The notes under the pieces: generated by a model
What the model saw: the letters and a program-made list of their open reading frames with translations, nothing else
The model's database searches: none
What the model was told of the DNA's origin: nothing
Shown: piece by piece, positions 53,505 to 62,756 of the stretch
Numbering within the stretch: the stretch's first letter is position 1
Layout: each line of letters opens with the position of its first letter
Source of the DNA: Parabacteroides faecis
Lineage (GTDB): Bacteria; Bacteroidota; Bacteroidia; Bacteroidales; Tannerellaceae
Length of the DNA: 64,000 bases
Assembly (NCBI RefSeq): GCF_014647375.1
Contig: NZ_BMPB01000001.1
Span: 186,001 to 250,000, forward strand
Direction of reading: 5' to 3'
Program-made: the position numbers and the translations under genes

Positions 53505-53671
53505 GGGGGTATTTGTAACTTTTTACAGGTTATTTTGTTATTGTAATCAGAATATCAGGGATAATAAGTATTATTATTCACCTATTATCATGATATTTAC
53601 AAAATAAAACACAAGGATATAAAAGACCGTAAAAAAACAGGGATCAATATACAAAACCGGAACAAGCATCG

Positions 53672-53701
53672 TTATTATGTAAACTATTCCGATTAAATTT
53701 G
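53672..53701 (+). promoter_or_regulatory. Promoter of porX
   Basis: TTA (53672-53674), a 19-base spacer and TAAATTTG (53694-53701) match the consensus with one change in the -33 triplet. The leader to the ATG at 53724 is short, roughly 15 bases. Confidence 0.6.
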
Positions 53702-53723
53702 TAAGAAATAATTTAGGTAACAT

Positions 53724-55274
53724 ATGGCAGTAAAAAAAGACAGAGTACTTTGGGCAGATGATGAGATCGATTTGTTGAAACCTCACATTTTGTTTCTACA
53801 GGATAAAGGATATGAAGTGATTCCGGTGATCAGCGGGCAGGATGCTATCGACTGTTGCAGGGATCAATCGTTCGATATCATATTCCTGGACGAGAACATG
53901 CCGGGTCTGACCGGTTTGGAGACACTGGCACAGATCAAAGAGATCAATCCCAACGTTCCGGTCGTCATGGTTACCAAAAGCGAGGAAGAGAGCATCATGA
54001 ACCAGGCTATCGGGAATAAGATTGCCGATTACCTGATCAAGCCGGTCAACCCGAATCAACTGCTTCTTTCCATCAAAAAGAACGTTCATAAAAATGTGAT
54101 TATTTCGGAAACGACGACAGTCGGCTACCAGCAGGAATTCAACCGTATCGGCATGCAGATCAACGATTCGCTAACCACCGACGATTGGATGGAGTTATAC
54201 AAAAAACTGGTCTACTGGGAGCTGGAGCTGGAAAGCAGCCAGGTACAAATGACCGATATGCTCCGGATGCAGAAAGAAGAAGCGAATAAAGCTTTCGGCA
54301 AATTCGTAAAGAAGAATTACGTAAACTGGATACAGAACCCAGCCGAGCGTCCTTTGATGAGTCCGGACCTGTTCAAGAAAAAAGTATTCCCGTTGCTGGA
54401 TAACGACGAGAAGGTCTTTTTCATCCTGATCGATAACTTCCGCCTGGACCAGTGGCGCGTGGTAAAAGACCTGCTGGCTGAATATTTCACTTTCGATGAA
54501 GGATTATATTACAGTATTCTGCCTACTGCTACCCAATATGCACGCAATTCCATCTTCTCCGGCCTGATGCCTTTGCAGATAGAGAAAATGTTCCCGGATT
54601 TATGGGTGGATGAGGAAAGTGAAGAAGGCAAGAACCTGAACGAAGAGCCTTTGATCCAGACACAGATCGACCGCTTCCGTAAGAAATATAGCTTCTCTTA
54701 CAACAAAGTACACGATTCGCAATACGGAGAAAAGCTATTGAATATGATCTCTTCTCTGACACATAACCAGTTGAATGTCGTCGTCCTCAACTTCGTGGAT
54801 ATGTTGTCGCATGCCCGTACGGAAATGAAAATGATCCGTGAACTGGCACAGAGCGAAGCAGCTTACCGCAGCCTGACCCGTTCCTGGTTCCAGCATTCCA
54901 CCACTTTGGAGCTGTTCAAACGTATCTCCGACAAAGGTTATAAAGTAATTGTGACCACCGACCACGGGACCATTCGTGTCAACAACCCGATCAAAGTGAT
55001 CGGTGACCGGAACACGAATACAAATCTCCGTTATAAAGTCGGTAAGAATTTGAATTACAACCCGAAGGAGGTACTGGAAATACGTGACCCGGAAAAAGTG
55101 GGCCTGCCCTCTCCCAACCTGAGCAGTAAATACATTTTTGCGATGAACGATGACTTCTTCGCCTATCCGAACAACTACAATTATTATGTTTCTTATTACA
55201 AGAATACATTCCAGCACGGAGGGATCTCTATGGAGGAAATGATGGTACCGTTTATCACCATGATACCAAAATAA
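53724..55274 (+). CDS. porX: T9SS response regulator PorX with PglZ domain
   Basis: A 516-residue PorX orthologue. Residues 1-120 are a receiver domain with the acidic pair in WADDEID, the phospho-acceptor Asp56 (FLDENMPG) and the Lys of YLIKPV. A helical linker follows, and residues about 200-510 are a PglZ-type alkaline-phosphatase-fold domain (FILIDNFRLDQW, SILPTATQYARNSIFSG, TTDHGTIRVNNP). In Porphyromonas PorX works with the PorY kinase and the SigP sigma factor and is needed for type IX secretion. Here it lies 40 kb from the porP-gldN operon, alone behind its own promoter. It is followed by tsaE after an ATTGAGA-type heptamer repeat. Confidence 0.95.
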   Translation: MAVKKDRVLWADDEIDLLKPHILFLQDKGYEVIPVISGQDAIDCCRDQSFDIIFLDENMPGLTGLETLAQIKEINPNVPVVMVTKSEEESIMNQAIGNKIADYLIKPVNPNQLLLSIKKNVHKNVIISETTTVGYQQEFNRIGMQINDSLTTDDWMELYKKLVYWELELESSQVQMTDMLRMQKEEANKAFGKFVKKNYVNWIQNPAERPLMSPDLFKKKVFPLLDNDEKVFFILIDNFRLDQWRVVKDLLAEYFTFDEGLYYSILPTATQYARNSIFSGLMPLQIEKMFPDLWVDEESEEGKNLNEEPLIQTQIDRFRKKYSFSYNKVHDSQYGEKLLNMISSLTHNQLNVVVLNFVDMLSHARTEMKMIRELAQSEAAYRSLTRSWFQHSTTLELFKRISDKGYKVIVTTDHGTIRVNNPIKVIGDRNTNTNLRYKVGKNLNYNPKEVLEIRDPEKVGLPSPNLSSKYIFAMNDDFFAYPNNYNYYVSYYKNTFQHGGISMEEMMVPFITMIPK

Positions 55275-55308
55275 TTGAAAATTGAGAATTGAGAATTGAA
55301 AATTAATA
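55274..55308 (+). repeat. ATTGARA heptamer array
   Basis: Five consecutive 7-base units, ATTGAAA, ATTGAGA, ATTGAGA, ATTGAAA and ATTAATA, start on the last base of the porX gene and fill the first part of the gap before tsaE. Confidence 0.75.
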
Positions 55309-55353
55309 TACCTTTGCAGGTAGATTACAAATGATCAATAATCAACAGACATC

Positions 55354-55773
55354 ATGAGTATTATCAAGATTGAGAATTTAGATACCATCCGCCAGGCAGC
55401 CAAAGAGTTCATTGCCGGAATGGATGACCGTACCGTTTTTGCTTTCCATGGTAATATGGGAGCAGGTAAAACGACTTTCATCAAAGCTATTTGCGAAGAG
55501 TTGGGAGTAGAAGATGTTATCAACAGTCCGACATTTGCTATCATCAATGAATACCGTAGCGACACGACCGGCGAACTGATCTACCATTTCGATTTCTACC
55601 GTATCAACAAACTGAGCGAAGCAGAAGACATAGGAACCGAAGATTATTTCTATAGCGGTGCCCTTTGCTTTATCGAATGGCCGGAAAAGATCGAAGATTT
55701 ACTTCCCGGCGATGTGGTGGATGTAACGATCAGTGAAAATCCTGACGGCTCACGGACCGTAGAAGTAAAATAA
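55354..55773 (+). CDS. tsaE: tRNA threonylcarbamoyladenosine ATPase TsaE
   Basis: A 139-residue TsaE protein, the ATPase that drives turnover of the TsaB-TsaD complex making t6A at position 37 of ANN-decoding tRNAs. The Walker A loop is intact ([15 protein letters not shown]), followed by [11 protein letters not shown] and HFDFYRI, with FIEWPEKI before the C-terminal strands. The length is normal. It is followed after three bases by the small Imm17-like gene, so the two form a unit. Confidence 0.95.
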   Translation: MSIIKIENLDTIRQAAKEFIAGMDDRTVFAFHGNMGAGKTTFIKAICEELGVEDVINSPTFAIINEYRSDTTGELIYHFDFYRINKLSEAEDIGTEDYFYSGALCFIEWPEKIEDLLPGDVVDVTISENPDGSRTVEVK

Positions 55774-55776
55774 CCG

Positions 55777-55989
55777 ATGGAACCGACCGATTATTTCATA
55801 TTAGTCATCTTTATGGCTCTGGGAGCCTTCTCTCTGATTGCCGCGATCTTCAATTTCGACTGGTATTTTGAAACCAGCGGAGCAACTACCTTTGTCAACA
55901 AATTCGGCAGAAAAGGAGCACGTATCTTTTATGCCTTGTTGGGACTGGCATTGATCGGATGCGGCGTACTTGGTCTGATTTATTGGTAA
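55777..55989 (+). CDS. Imm17-like small membrane protein
   Basis: A 70-residue protein with two transmembrane helices (ILVIFMALGAFSLIAAIFNF and IFYALLGLALIGCGVLGLIY) and a short polar loop between them (NKFGRKGAR). It resembles the proteins annotated as immunity protein 17 family in Bacteroidota. There is no toxin gene nearby, and conserved linkage to tsaE points to a housekeeping membrane role rather than toxin immunity. It ends before a perfect bidirectional terminator. Confidence 0.75.
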   Translation: MEPTDYFILVIFMALGAFSLIAAIFNFDWYFETSGATTFVNKFGRKGARIFYALLGLALIGCGVLGLIYW

Positions 55990-56045
55990 TAAAAGATATT
56001 AGTGAGATTTCCGAAAAGAAACAAAAATACCTTTCCTACAAATAA

Positions 56046-56086
56046 AAAAGAGACAACTAATTCACGATGGATTAGTTGTCTCTTTT
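56046..56086. terminator. Bidirectional terminator between the Imm17-like gene and rnr
   Basis: A 16-bp perfect stem, AAAAGAGACAACTAAT (56046-56061) with ATTAGTTGTCTCTTTT (56071-56086), encloses a nine-base loop. A and T runs at both feet serve both convergent transcripts. Confidence 0.9.
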
Positions 56087-56106
56087 ATTTTATAGTTATC
56101 CGGTTC

Positions 56107-58287
56107 TTACTCCATCAACATAAAGTCCAATTGCTTGCGTTCCAGATTGGCATTTGCAATCTTCACGGTCACCGGGTCACCCAGACGGAAACGACGTTTC
56201 TTGCGACGACCGATCAGGCTGTATGTTTCTTCATCCATGTCGTAGAAGTCGTCACCAAGGTCACGGATAGGCACAAGCCCTTCGCATTTGTTCTCGTTCA
56301 GTTCCACATACAATCCCCACTCCGTAACACCGGAGATCACACCATCGAACACCATGCCCAGCTTATCCTGCATAAACTCGACTTGTTTGTATTTGATAGA
56401 AGCACGTTCGGCATTAGCTGCAACCTGCTCCATCGTTGAACAATGGTCACATTTCTCTTCATACTTCACTTTTACCACGCTACGTCCGCCATCCAGATAA
56501 CGTTCCAGCAAACGGTGCACCATCATATCCGGATAACGACGGATAGGAGAAGTAAAATGCGTATAATATTCAAATGCCAGACCATAATGGCCAATATTCT
56601 CTGTCGTATAACGGGCTTTCTGCATCGAACGGATAGCCAACGTCTCGATCAGGTTTTCTTCCGGTTTATCATGCACTTCATCCAGCAAACGGTTCAGGTT
56701 GCGTGAAATATCGATCTTACTGCTTCCTTCCGTTTTCATCTTATAACCGAAGCGGCGGATAAAGGCGGCAAAGTTCTCCAGTTTGTCCGGATCAGGCAGA
56801 TCATGGACACGGTAAACAAAGGTCTTCTTCGTCTTCCCTTTAGGCACTTTACCGACAAATTCAGCCACCGTACGGTTGGCCAGCAACATAAACTCTTCGA
56901 TCAGTTTGTTGGCATCTTTCGATTCCTTGATATATGTACTGATCGGCTTTCCGGTCTCATCGATCTCGAACCTTACTTCAAAGCGGTCGAAATTGACGGC
57001 TCCGTTCTGGAAACGTTTATCCCGCAATTTCTTAGCTAATCTGTCCAGTACCAGTATTTCATCTTTATAGTCACCTTCTCCTGTCTCGATCACCAGCTGT
57101 GCCTCTTCATACGTAAAGCGGCGGTCGCTTTTGATCACGGTACGTCCGATATGCGATTTCTTTACATTCGCATCGTCATCCAGTTCAAAGACAGCAGAGA
57201 AACATAACTTCTCTTCATCCGGACGTAACGAACAGATCTGATTACACAAACGTTCGGGTAACATCGGAATAGTACGGTCTACCAGATAAACAGATGTTGC
57301 CCGGCTTTCTGCCTCCCGGTCGATCAGACTTTCCGGTTTTACATAATGAGTTACATCCGCGATATGCACACCTACTTCCCAGCTTCCGTTATCCAGTTGA
57401 CGGATAGACAGAGCATCGTCGAAGTCTTTTGCATCTTTCGGGTCGATGGTAAAGGTCAGGACTTTACGGAAGTCTTCACGCTTGGCGATCTCTTCCTCCG
57501 GAATGGCATCCGGTATTTTATTTGCAGCCTTCTCCACACTCTCCGGATAAGTATACGGCAGACCGAATTCAGCCAGTATCGCGTGCATTTCTGCCGTGTT
57601 CTGACCGGCCACACCTAAAATGTCGACCACCTCACCGAGCGGATTCTTTGCCTCATCCGGCCATTCCACAATACGGACAATGGCCTTATCGCCGTTCTTT
57701 CCACCCTTCAGTTTGTCTTTCGGGATAAATATATCGTTTGCGAGTGTCTTGTTCTCGGTGATCAGGAAGGCAAAACCTTTCGTCACCTGCAACTTACCGA
57801 CAAATGTCTTTTTCTGACTTTCCAGCACCTCGATCACTTCGGCTTCCGGTTCAGCGCCTTTGCGCTTAGCAAACAACTGCACTTTCACCTTGTCTCCGTC
57901 CATCGCATGTCCGGAATTTCGTTCTGCCACGAAAACCGGCGCACCGCCGTCTTCCGGTATAAACGAGTTCTTCCCGTTACTCCGGCGTCCGAATGTACCG
58001 ATCGCAGTGGTACCCAAGCCGTTATAACGATAACGGCCGCGGTCTATTTCCGTAATAAAGTTCTCGGCCGAAAGATCATACAGCAGGTCTACCACCTGTA
58101 ATTTCTGTACCTGGCTTTCCACGCCGATCAGTTTGCTTATTTGTTTATAGTTAAATGGTTCCTTGGGAGAGGATTGAAAGACAGACATCACAGAATGAAG
58201 CATAGCTTCTTTCTTCATACGTTTTGCCTTGTTCTTCTTCGGTTTGTTTTCTTTATTATCCTTCTTCCCGGATTTGTTTTTCGTCAT
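56107..58287 (-). CDS. rnr: Ribonuclease R
   Basis: About 726 residues from ATG 58287; a TTG nine codons upstream lies in a leader hairpin and is unlikely. This is a processive 3'-5' exoribonuclease. A Lys-rich N-terminus (about residues 1-30) is followed by a winged-helix region (FNYKQISKLIGV), cold-shock domains, the RNB domain with IDPKDAKDFDDALSI-type metal-binding Asp residues split over about 270-285, HFTSPIRRYPD, and a C-terminal S1 domain (VFDGVISGVTEWGLYVEL). It degrades structured RNA and takes part in RNA quality control. It is monocistronic. Confidence 0.95.
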   Translation of the reverse strand: MTKNKSGKKDNKENKPKKNKAKRMKKEAMLHSVMSVFQSSPKEPFNYKQISKLIGVESQVQKLQVVDLLYDLSAENFITEIDRGRYRYNGLGTTAIGTFGRRSNGKNSFIPEDGGAPVFVAERNSGHAMDGDKVKVQLFAKRKGAEPEAEVIEVLESQKKTFVGKLQVTKGFAFLITENKTLANDIFIPKDKLKGGKNGDKAIVRIVEWPDEAKNPLGEVVDILGVAGQNTAEMHAILAEFGLPYTYPESVEKAANKIPDAIPEEEIAKREDFRKVLTFTIDPKDAKDFDDALSIRQLDNGSWEVGVHIADVTHYVKPESLIDREAESRATSVYLVDRTIPMLPERLCNQICSLRPDEEKLCFSAVFELDDDANVKKSHIGRTVIKSDRRFTYEEAQLVIETGEGDYKDEILVLDRLAKKLRDKRFQNGAVNFDRFEVRFEIDETGKPISTYIKESKDANKLIEEFMLLANRTVAEFVGKVPKGKTKKTFVYRVHDLPDPDKLENFAAFIRRFGYKMKTEGSSKIDISRNLNRLLDEVHDKPEENLIETLAIRSMQKARYTTENIGHYGLAFEYYTHFTSPIRRYPDMMVHRLLERYLDGGRSVVKVKYEEKCDHCSTMEQVAANAERASIKYKQVEFMQDKLGMVFDGVISGVTEWGLYVELNENKCEGLVPIRDLGDDFYDMDEETYSLIGRRKKRRFRLGDPVTVKIANANLERKQLDFMLME

Positions 58288-58305
58288 ATATTTCTCGTTA
58301 TTAAT

Positions 58306-58325
58306 GAGAGACAATAATCTCTCTC
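58306..58325. other. Hairpin in the rnr leader
   Basis: GAGAGA-CAATAATC-TCTCTC, a six-pair stem, lies about 20-40 bases upstream of the rnr ATG (58287), with a TTATTTTG -7-like box just beyond it on the minus strand. A structured leader on an RNase gene could serve feedback control. Confidence 0.4.
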
Positions 58326-58381
58326 ACAAAATAAACAATTATAACTGATATTCTGTTTACAAACAGGTTAAATTATATTGC

Positions 58382-59341
58382 CTATTCTGTCTGTTGTTTA
58401 AATTTGTAAGGCTTCGGTCCGCTTGTTCCGGGTTTACAAACAAAAAGACTACCGCTAAGGGGGTATTCTTCCAATTGTTCTTTCGAAAGTCCGGCCCGTG
58501 CCGTTGTTATGTAGAGCGTATCCATGTCCTTGCCTCCGAATGCACAGGAAGCGACGTTAGGAGCCGGTACTTCTACTTTTGCCAGCAGCTCACCAGTATA
58601 GGGACAATAGCAATACACACCGAAACCGCCCCACTGAGCCACCCATAAATTATCATTGCCATCGATTGTCATCCCGTCAGGAGCACCACTTCCTGCAGGT
58701 AAAGTGACGGCAATACCATCGAACAAGATCTCTCCTGTCTTTTCATCATACCGGTAACGGGCAATTTTACCGGTCGGTGTATCGTTATAATACATGAACT
58801 TCTTATTCGCCGACCAAACAATCCCATTGGATATAGTCACTTTTTCCAATTTGGTCGTCACGGTTCCGTCGGGTACAACCGTGTATAATGTCCCTGCCCC
58901 TTTAGGAGCACCGAATCCCATAGTCCCTATCCACAGGCGGCCTGCCGGATCGCATTTGCCGTCGTTACACCTGACTTTCCCGTCCTTATCCGGGATCGGA
59001 GCGATAGACGATAAACTCCCGTCATTCAGATTCACCCGTACGATCTCATCCTGAAGGGAAACGACGACCGTACTGTCTGTTTCCGGAACGACAGTCGAAA
59101 CCATGCGATCGAATTCCCATGTTTTACAATCTTGTTTATCCGGATAATATTCGTATAATTTCTGTCCTTCGATGTCAACCCAGAACAACGTATTCCTGTC
59201 CGGATGCCAGATAGAGCCTTCGCCGGTTGTTGCTTCCACTTTAAAGGCCAGATTCGAATTCAATTCTTTCGGAGTAAAGTTGCATGATGAACCCGTGATA
59301 AAAGGTACTGTCAACATAATTATTTTAATTAAGTTTTTCAT
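58382..59341 (-). CDS. SMP-30/gluconolactonase-like lipoprotein
   Basis: A 319-residue lipoprotein (lipobox ITGSSC) with the six-bladed propeller of the SMP-30/gluconolaconase/LRE family. The metal-binding acid opens the domain (EATTGEGSIWHP), followed by LFWVDIEGQKLYEY, VRCNDGKCDPAGRLWIGTMG, VTISNGIVWSANKKFMYYNDT and PDGMTIDGNDNLWVAQWGG, which carry the Asn and Asp metal ligands. It probably hydrolyses a sugar lactone in the periplasm or at the surface; the substrate is not determined. Its minus-strand -7 box TATATTTG lies at 59376-59383. Confidence 0.88.
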   Translation of the reverse strand: MKNLIKIIMLTVPFITGSSCNFTPKELNSNLAFKVEATTGEGSIWHPDRNTLFWVDIEGQKLYEYYPDKQDCKTWEFDRMVSTVVPETDSTVVVSLQDEIVRVNLNDGSLSSIAPIPDKDGKVRCNDGKCDPAGRLWIGTMGFGAPKGAGTLYTVVPDGTVTTKLEKVTISNGIVWSANKKFMYYNDTPTGKIARYRYDEKTGEILFDGIAVTLPAGSGAPDGMTIDGNDNLWVAQWGGFGVYCYCPYTGELLAKVEVPAPNVASCAFGGKDMDTLYITTARAGLSKEQLEEYPLSGSLFVCKPGTSGPKPYKFKQQTE

Positions 59342-59524
59342 GGTGAATAATCTATTTCGCCGCTTGTTATATATGCAAATATAATGCTAATTTAACAATC
59401 CTAGGTAAGTATAATCGATTAATTTCCTAAAAGCAAGGAGTATTTATCACAGTACATCCGTTTGCCACTCCGAATCCTTTACCAGAACATACAAGAGTCA
59501 ACTGAATTTATAAGTAACCCCAAA

Positions 59525-59597
59525 AGTGTTTCACCCTAATGGAACAGTTGTTTCTTCATAGTGAAACACTTGTTTCATTACTATGAAACAGTTTCTA
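59525..59597. repeat. GTTTCA/TGAAAC hairpin cluster
   Basis: AGTGTTTCA (59525-59533) is complementary to TGAAACACT (59562-59570). TGTTTCAT-TACT-ATGAAACA (59571-59590) is a perfect eight-pair hairpin, and GGAACA/TGTTTC pairs between them. It lies in the 409-base gap between the divergent SMP-30-like and GNAT genes. No ORF was seen there. Confidence 0.65.
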
Positions 59598-59640
59598 CAA
59601 TACAGCCTCGGATAAAGTCTTCCCGGTCTCCGGACAACTA

Positions 59641-59718
59641 ATTAACTAATTAACCAAGTAACTAATTAACTAATTAACAAATTAACTAAGTAGCGAATTA
59701 TTAAGTAACGAATTAATT
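59641..59718 (+). repeat. ATTAACTA octamer tandem array
   Basis: About eight degenerate 8-base units (ATTAACTA, ATTAACCA, AGTAACTA, ATTAACTA, ATTAACAA, ATTAACTA, AGTAGCGA, ATTATTAA) run directly into the promoter of the GNAT gene. They cover the place of its -33 element. Confidence 0.75.
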
Positions 59719-59721
59719 ATG

Positions 59722-59729
59722 TAAATTTG
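59722..59729 (+). promoter_or_regulatory. -7 box of the GNAT gene
   Basis: TAAATTTG is an exact TAnnTTTG element 22 bases before the ATG at 59751. The -33 triplet (TTA at 59701-59703, 18-base spacing) lies inside the octamer array. Confidence 0.6.
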
Positions 59730-59750
59730 CCGTTCTAATAAAATGAACCA

Positions 59751-60881
59751 ATGAGCGTAGTAATTAAAGAAGTTACCAGCAAAAAGGAACTGAAGAAATT
59801 CGTTAAGTTCAATATTGATTTATACAAAGGTAACCCCTATCATATACCGGGATTGATCGAAGAGGAGATGGTTACACTGGATAAGAAAAAGAATCCGGCA
59901 TTCGAAGTTTGCGATGCCGTCTATTTTCTTGCCTACAAGGATGACCGGATCGTCGGGCGTATTGCCGGGATGATCAACCGCCGCAGTAACGAAGTATGGA
60001 ACCAGGAACGTGCCCGTTTCGGTTTTCTTGATTTCATTGATGATGCCGAGGTAGTCGACGCTCTGTTCAGTGCCGTTGAAAAATGGGCGAAAGAACAAGG
60101 GATGAAGGAGATACACGGACCGATGGGATTCACCGATATGGACCATGAGGGAATGCTGATCGAAGGATTCGACCAACTCGGAACGATGGCCGCGATCTAT
60201 AACTATCCCTATTATCCAAAACATATTGAACGTATCGGTTATGAGAAAGATCAGGACTGGCACGAGTTTAAGATATATATTCCGGAAGGTGTTCCTGAAA
60301 AACATTTGCGCATCGGAGAAATCGTAAAAAAGAAATACGGCCTGAAAACTATGAAGTTCAAAAAGACAAAGGAGATATGGCCGTATGCACAGAAAATATT
60401 CGAAACACTGAACGAAGCCTACGCTCCATTGTACGGCTTTGCTCCGCTGACACAGAAGCAGATCGATTATTATGTGAAGCAATATATCCCGATGATCCGT
60501 TTGGACCTGGTAACCCTTATTATCCGGGAAGAAGACGATACCGTGGTAGGTTTCGGGATTTCACTGCCCAGCCTTTCACACGCCATGCAGAAAGCGAAAG
60601 GACACTTGTTCCCGTTCGGCTGGATACATCTGCTGAAGGCATTGAAGACAAAACCCAAAGTAATCGACCTGTATCTGACAGGTGTATTGCCGGAATATCA
60701 GAACAAGGGAGTCAACGCATTATTATTCAACGACCTGATTCCTGTATACATCGGTTTGGGAGTCGAATATGCCGAGAGTAACCCGGAGCTGGCAAGCAAC
60801 AATGCCGTACAGGCCCAATGGGATTATTTCAAACGTGAACATCATAAAACGAGAAGAGCATTTATCAAAAAATTAAAATAA
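59751..60881 (+). CDS. GNAT-fold N-acetyltransferase-like protein
   Basis: A 376-residue cytoplasmic protein conserved in Bacteroidota. The N-terminal half has a GNAT-like shape (VYFLAYKDDRIVGRIAGMIN, then GFLDFIDD and MKEIHGPMGFTDMDHEGML), and a second GNAT-like lobe holds VGFGISLPSLSHAM and YLTGVLPEYQNKGVNALLF, where the Gln/Asn-Lys-Gly loop fits acetyl-CoA binding. Its two-lobe length is about double a plain GNAT. The substrate is unknown. It is followed nine bases later by parE and probably shares its mRNA. Confidence 0.8.
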   Translation: MSVVIKEVTSKKELKKFVKFNIDLYKGNPYHIPGLIEEEMVTLDKKKNPAFEVCDAVYFLAYKDDRIVGRIAGMINRRSNEVWNQERARFGFLDFIDDAEVVDALFSAVEKWAKEQGMKEIHGPMGFTDMDHEGMLIEGFDQLGTMAAIYNYPYYPKHIERIGYEKDQDWHEFKIYIPEGVPEKHLRIGEIVKKKYGLKTMKFKKTKEIWPYAQKIFETLNEAYAPLYGFAPLTQKQIDYYVKQYIPMIRLDLVTLIIREEDDTVVGFGISLPSLSHAMQKAKGHLFPFGWIHLLKALKTKPKVIDLYLTGVLPEYQNKGVNALLFNDLIPVYIGLGVEYAESNPELASNNAVQAQWDYFKREHHKTRRAFIKKLK

Positions 60882-60890
60882 GGATTTTCT

Positions 60891-62756
60891 ATGGAAGAAC
60901 TGAATTCGACAATGCAACAACCGACAGCGTATAATGACGACGATATCAAGACGCTGGACTGGATGGAACATATCCGCCGACGCCCTGGTATGTATATCGG
61001 TAAACTGGGAGATGGAAGCTATCCGGACGATGGAATCTATGTATTGCTGAAAGAAGTACTCGATAACTCCATCGACGAATACATGATGGGGTATGGTAAA
61101 ACCATAGAAGTCACCGTGGAAGAAGGTACGGTTTCCGTCAGGGACTACGGTCGCGGTGTTCCTCTTGGAAAGGTAGTCGACGTTTCCAGCAAGATGAATA
61201 CAGGAGCCAAGTACGACAGTAAGGCTTTTAAAAAGTCTGTCGGACTGAACGGTGTCGGTATCAAAGCCGTAAACGCCCTGAGCAGCTATTTCCTGATCAC
61301 CAGTTTCCGTGACGGAGAATGTAAGCGGGTTGAATACAACAAGGCGATCGTCACTGAAGAGTCCGGTATCCAACCGACTACCGAAGCAAACGGGACACTG
61401 ACTTATTTCATCCCCGACAAGGAAATATTCAAGGAATATCAGTATAAAGACGAGTTCATCGAGAGTCTTCTGAAGAATTATGTCTTTCTGAACTCGGGAC
61501 TGACCATTATGTACAACGGAAAAAAATTCCACTCACGTAATGGACTGGTCGATCTGCTGAACGAAAATATGACCACCGAACCTTTATATCCGATCATTCA
61601 CCTGAACGGAGAAGACATCGAGGTGGTTATCACCCATAGCAACCAGTACGGCGAAGAATATTACTCTTTCGTGAACGGTCAGTACACGACACAGGGAGGA
61701 ACGCATCTTTCCGCTTTCCGTGAAACGCTGGGACGTGTTATTAAAGAGTATTACAACAAGAACTTCGAATATTCGGACATCCGTGCGGGTATCGTTGCCG
61801 CCATCAGCATCAAGGTAGAAGAGCCGGTGTTCGAGAGCCAGACAAAAACCAAGCTGGGTTCCAAAGATATAGGTCCCGAAGGCCCGACAGTCGCTAAATT
61901 TGTCGGCGACTTTATCAAGAAAGAGCTGGATAACTACCTGCACAAGAACACCGATACTTCGGAAGCCCTGCTCCGTAAGATACTGGAATCGGAAAAAGAA
62001 CGCAAGGCCATTGCCGGTGTTACCAAGCTGGCACGCGAAAGAGCCAAGAAAGCCAATCTGCATAACAAGAAATTGCGTGATTGCCGTATCCACCTGAACG
62101 ATGCCAAAGGCGACCGTACGGAAGATAGTTGCATCTTCATCACCGAGGGTGACTCGGCGAGCGGATCCATCACAAAGAGCCGCGATCCGAACCTGCAGGC
62201 TGTTTTCAGTTTGCGCGGTAAGCCGCTGAACAGTTTCGGCCTGACTAAAAAGATCGTTTACGAGAACGAAGAATTCAACCTGCTTCAAGCCGCTCTCAAT
62301 ATCGAAGATGGCCTGGAAGGTCTGAGATATAACAAAGTCATCATAGCAACCGATGCCGATGTCGACGGTATGCACATCCGTCTGCTGCTGATCACTTTCT
62401 TCTTGCAGTTCTTCCCCGACCTGATCAAACGGAATCATGTCTATATCCTGCAAACTCCGCTTTTCCGTGTACGTAACAAGCAGAAGACGTATTATTGCTA
62501 CTCGGAAGAAGAACGGTTGGCCGCCATCCAGGCCGTAGGAAAGAATCCGGAGATCACCCGATTTAAAGGTCTGGGAGAAATCTCACCGGACGAGTTCCGC
62601 AATTTTATCGGCAAAGACATGCGTCTCGACCCGGTAACAATGAAGAAAGAAGACCTGGTGAAGGAGATGCTTGAATTCTATATGGGTAAGAACACCATGG
62701 AAAGACAGAACTTTATCATCGACAACCTGGTTGTAGAAGAAGACGTTGTCAGTTGA
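60891..62756 (+). CDS. parE: DNA topoisomerase IV subunit B
   Basis: A 621-residue type IIA topoisomerase ATPase subunit. It has the GHKL ATPase domain with EVLDNSIDE (catalytic Glu and Mg2+ Asn), the YGRGVPLG loop and [16 protein letters not shown]. The transducer domain and the TOPRIM domain follow with [22 protein letters not shown] and [13 protein letters not shown]. It acts with ParC to decatenate daughter chromosomes; length and motifs fit ParE better than GyrB. The last sense codon and stop (AGT TGA) already belong to the GTTGACA heptamer array that follows, so the native C-terminus may have been trimmed or replaced. Confidence 0.92.
   Translation: MEELNSTMQQPTAYNDDDIKTLDWMEHIRRRPGMYIGKLGDGSYPDDGIYVLLKEVLDNSIDEYMMGYGKTIEVTVEEGTVSVRDYGRGVPLGKVVDVSSKMNTGAKYDSKAFKKSVGLNGVGIKAVNALSSYFLITSFRDGECKRVEYNKAIVTEESGIQPTTEANGTLTYFIPDKEIFKEYQYKDEFIESLLKNYVFLNSGLTIMYNGKKFHSRNGLVDLLNENMTTEPLYPIIHLNGEDIEVVITHSNQYGEEYYSFVNGQYTTQGGTHLSAFRETLGRVIKEYYNKNFEYSDIRAGIVAAISIKVEEPVFESQTKTKLGSKDIGPEGPTVAKFVGDFIKKELDNYLHKNTDTSEALLRKILESEKERKAIAGVTKLARERAKKANLHNKKLRDCRIHLNDAKGDRTEDSCIFITEGDSASGSITKSRDPNLQAVFSLRGKPLNSFGLTKKIVYENEEFNLLQAALNIEDGLEGLRYNKVIIATDADVDGMHIRLLLITFFLQFFPDLIKRNHVYILQTPLFRVRNKQKTYYCYSEEERLAAIQAVGKNPEITRFKGLGEISPDEFRNFIGKDMRLDPVTMKKEDLVKEMLEFYMGKNTMERQNFIIDNLVVEEDVVS

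Noticed and set aside
53574-53786. 70-codon minus-strand hydrophobic ORF
   Set aside because: It covers the porX promoter and start on the opposite strand and its start lies inside porX; AT-rich DNA explains its hydrophobicity.
55777-55989. Toxin-immunity pair
   Set aside because: The small protein resembles the Imm17 family, but no toxin gene is adjacent and the linkage is to tsaE.
59641-59718. CRISPR array
   Set aside because: Units are eight bases long with no spacers and no cas genes nearby.
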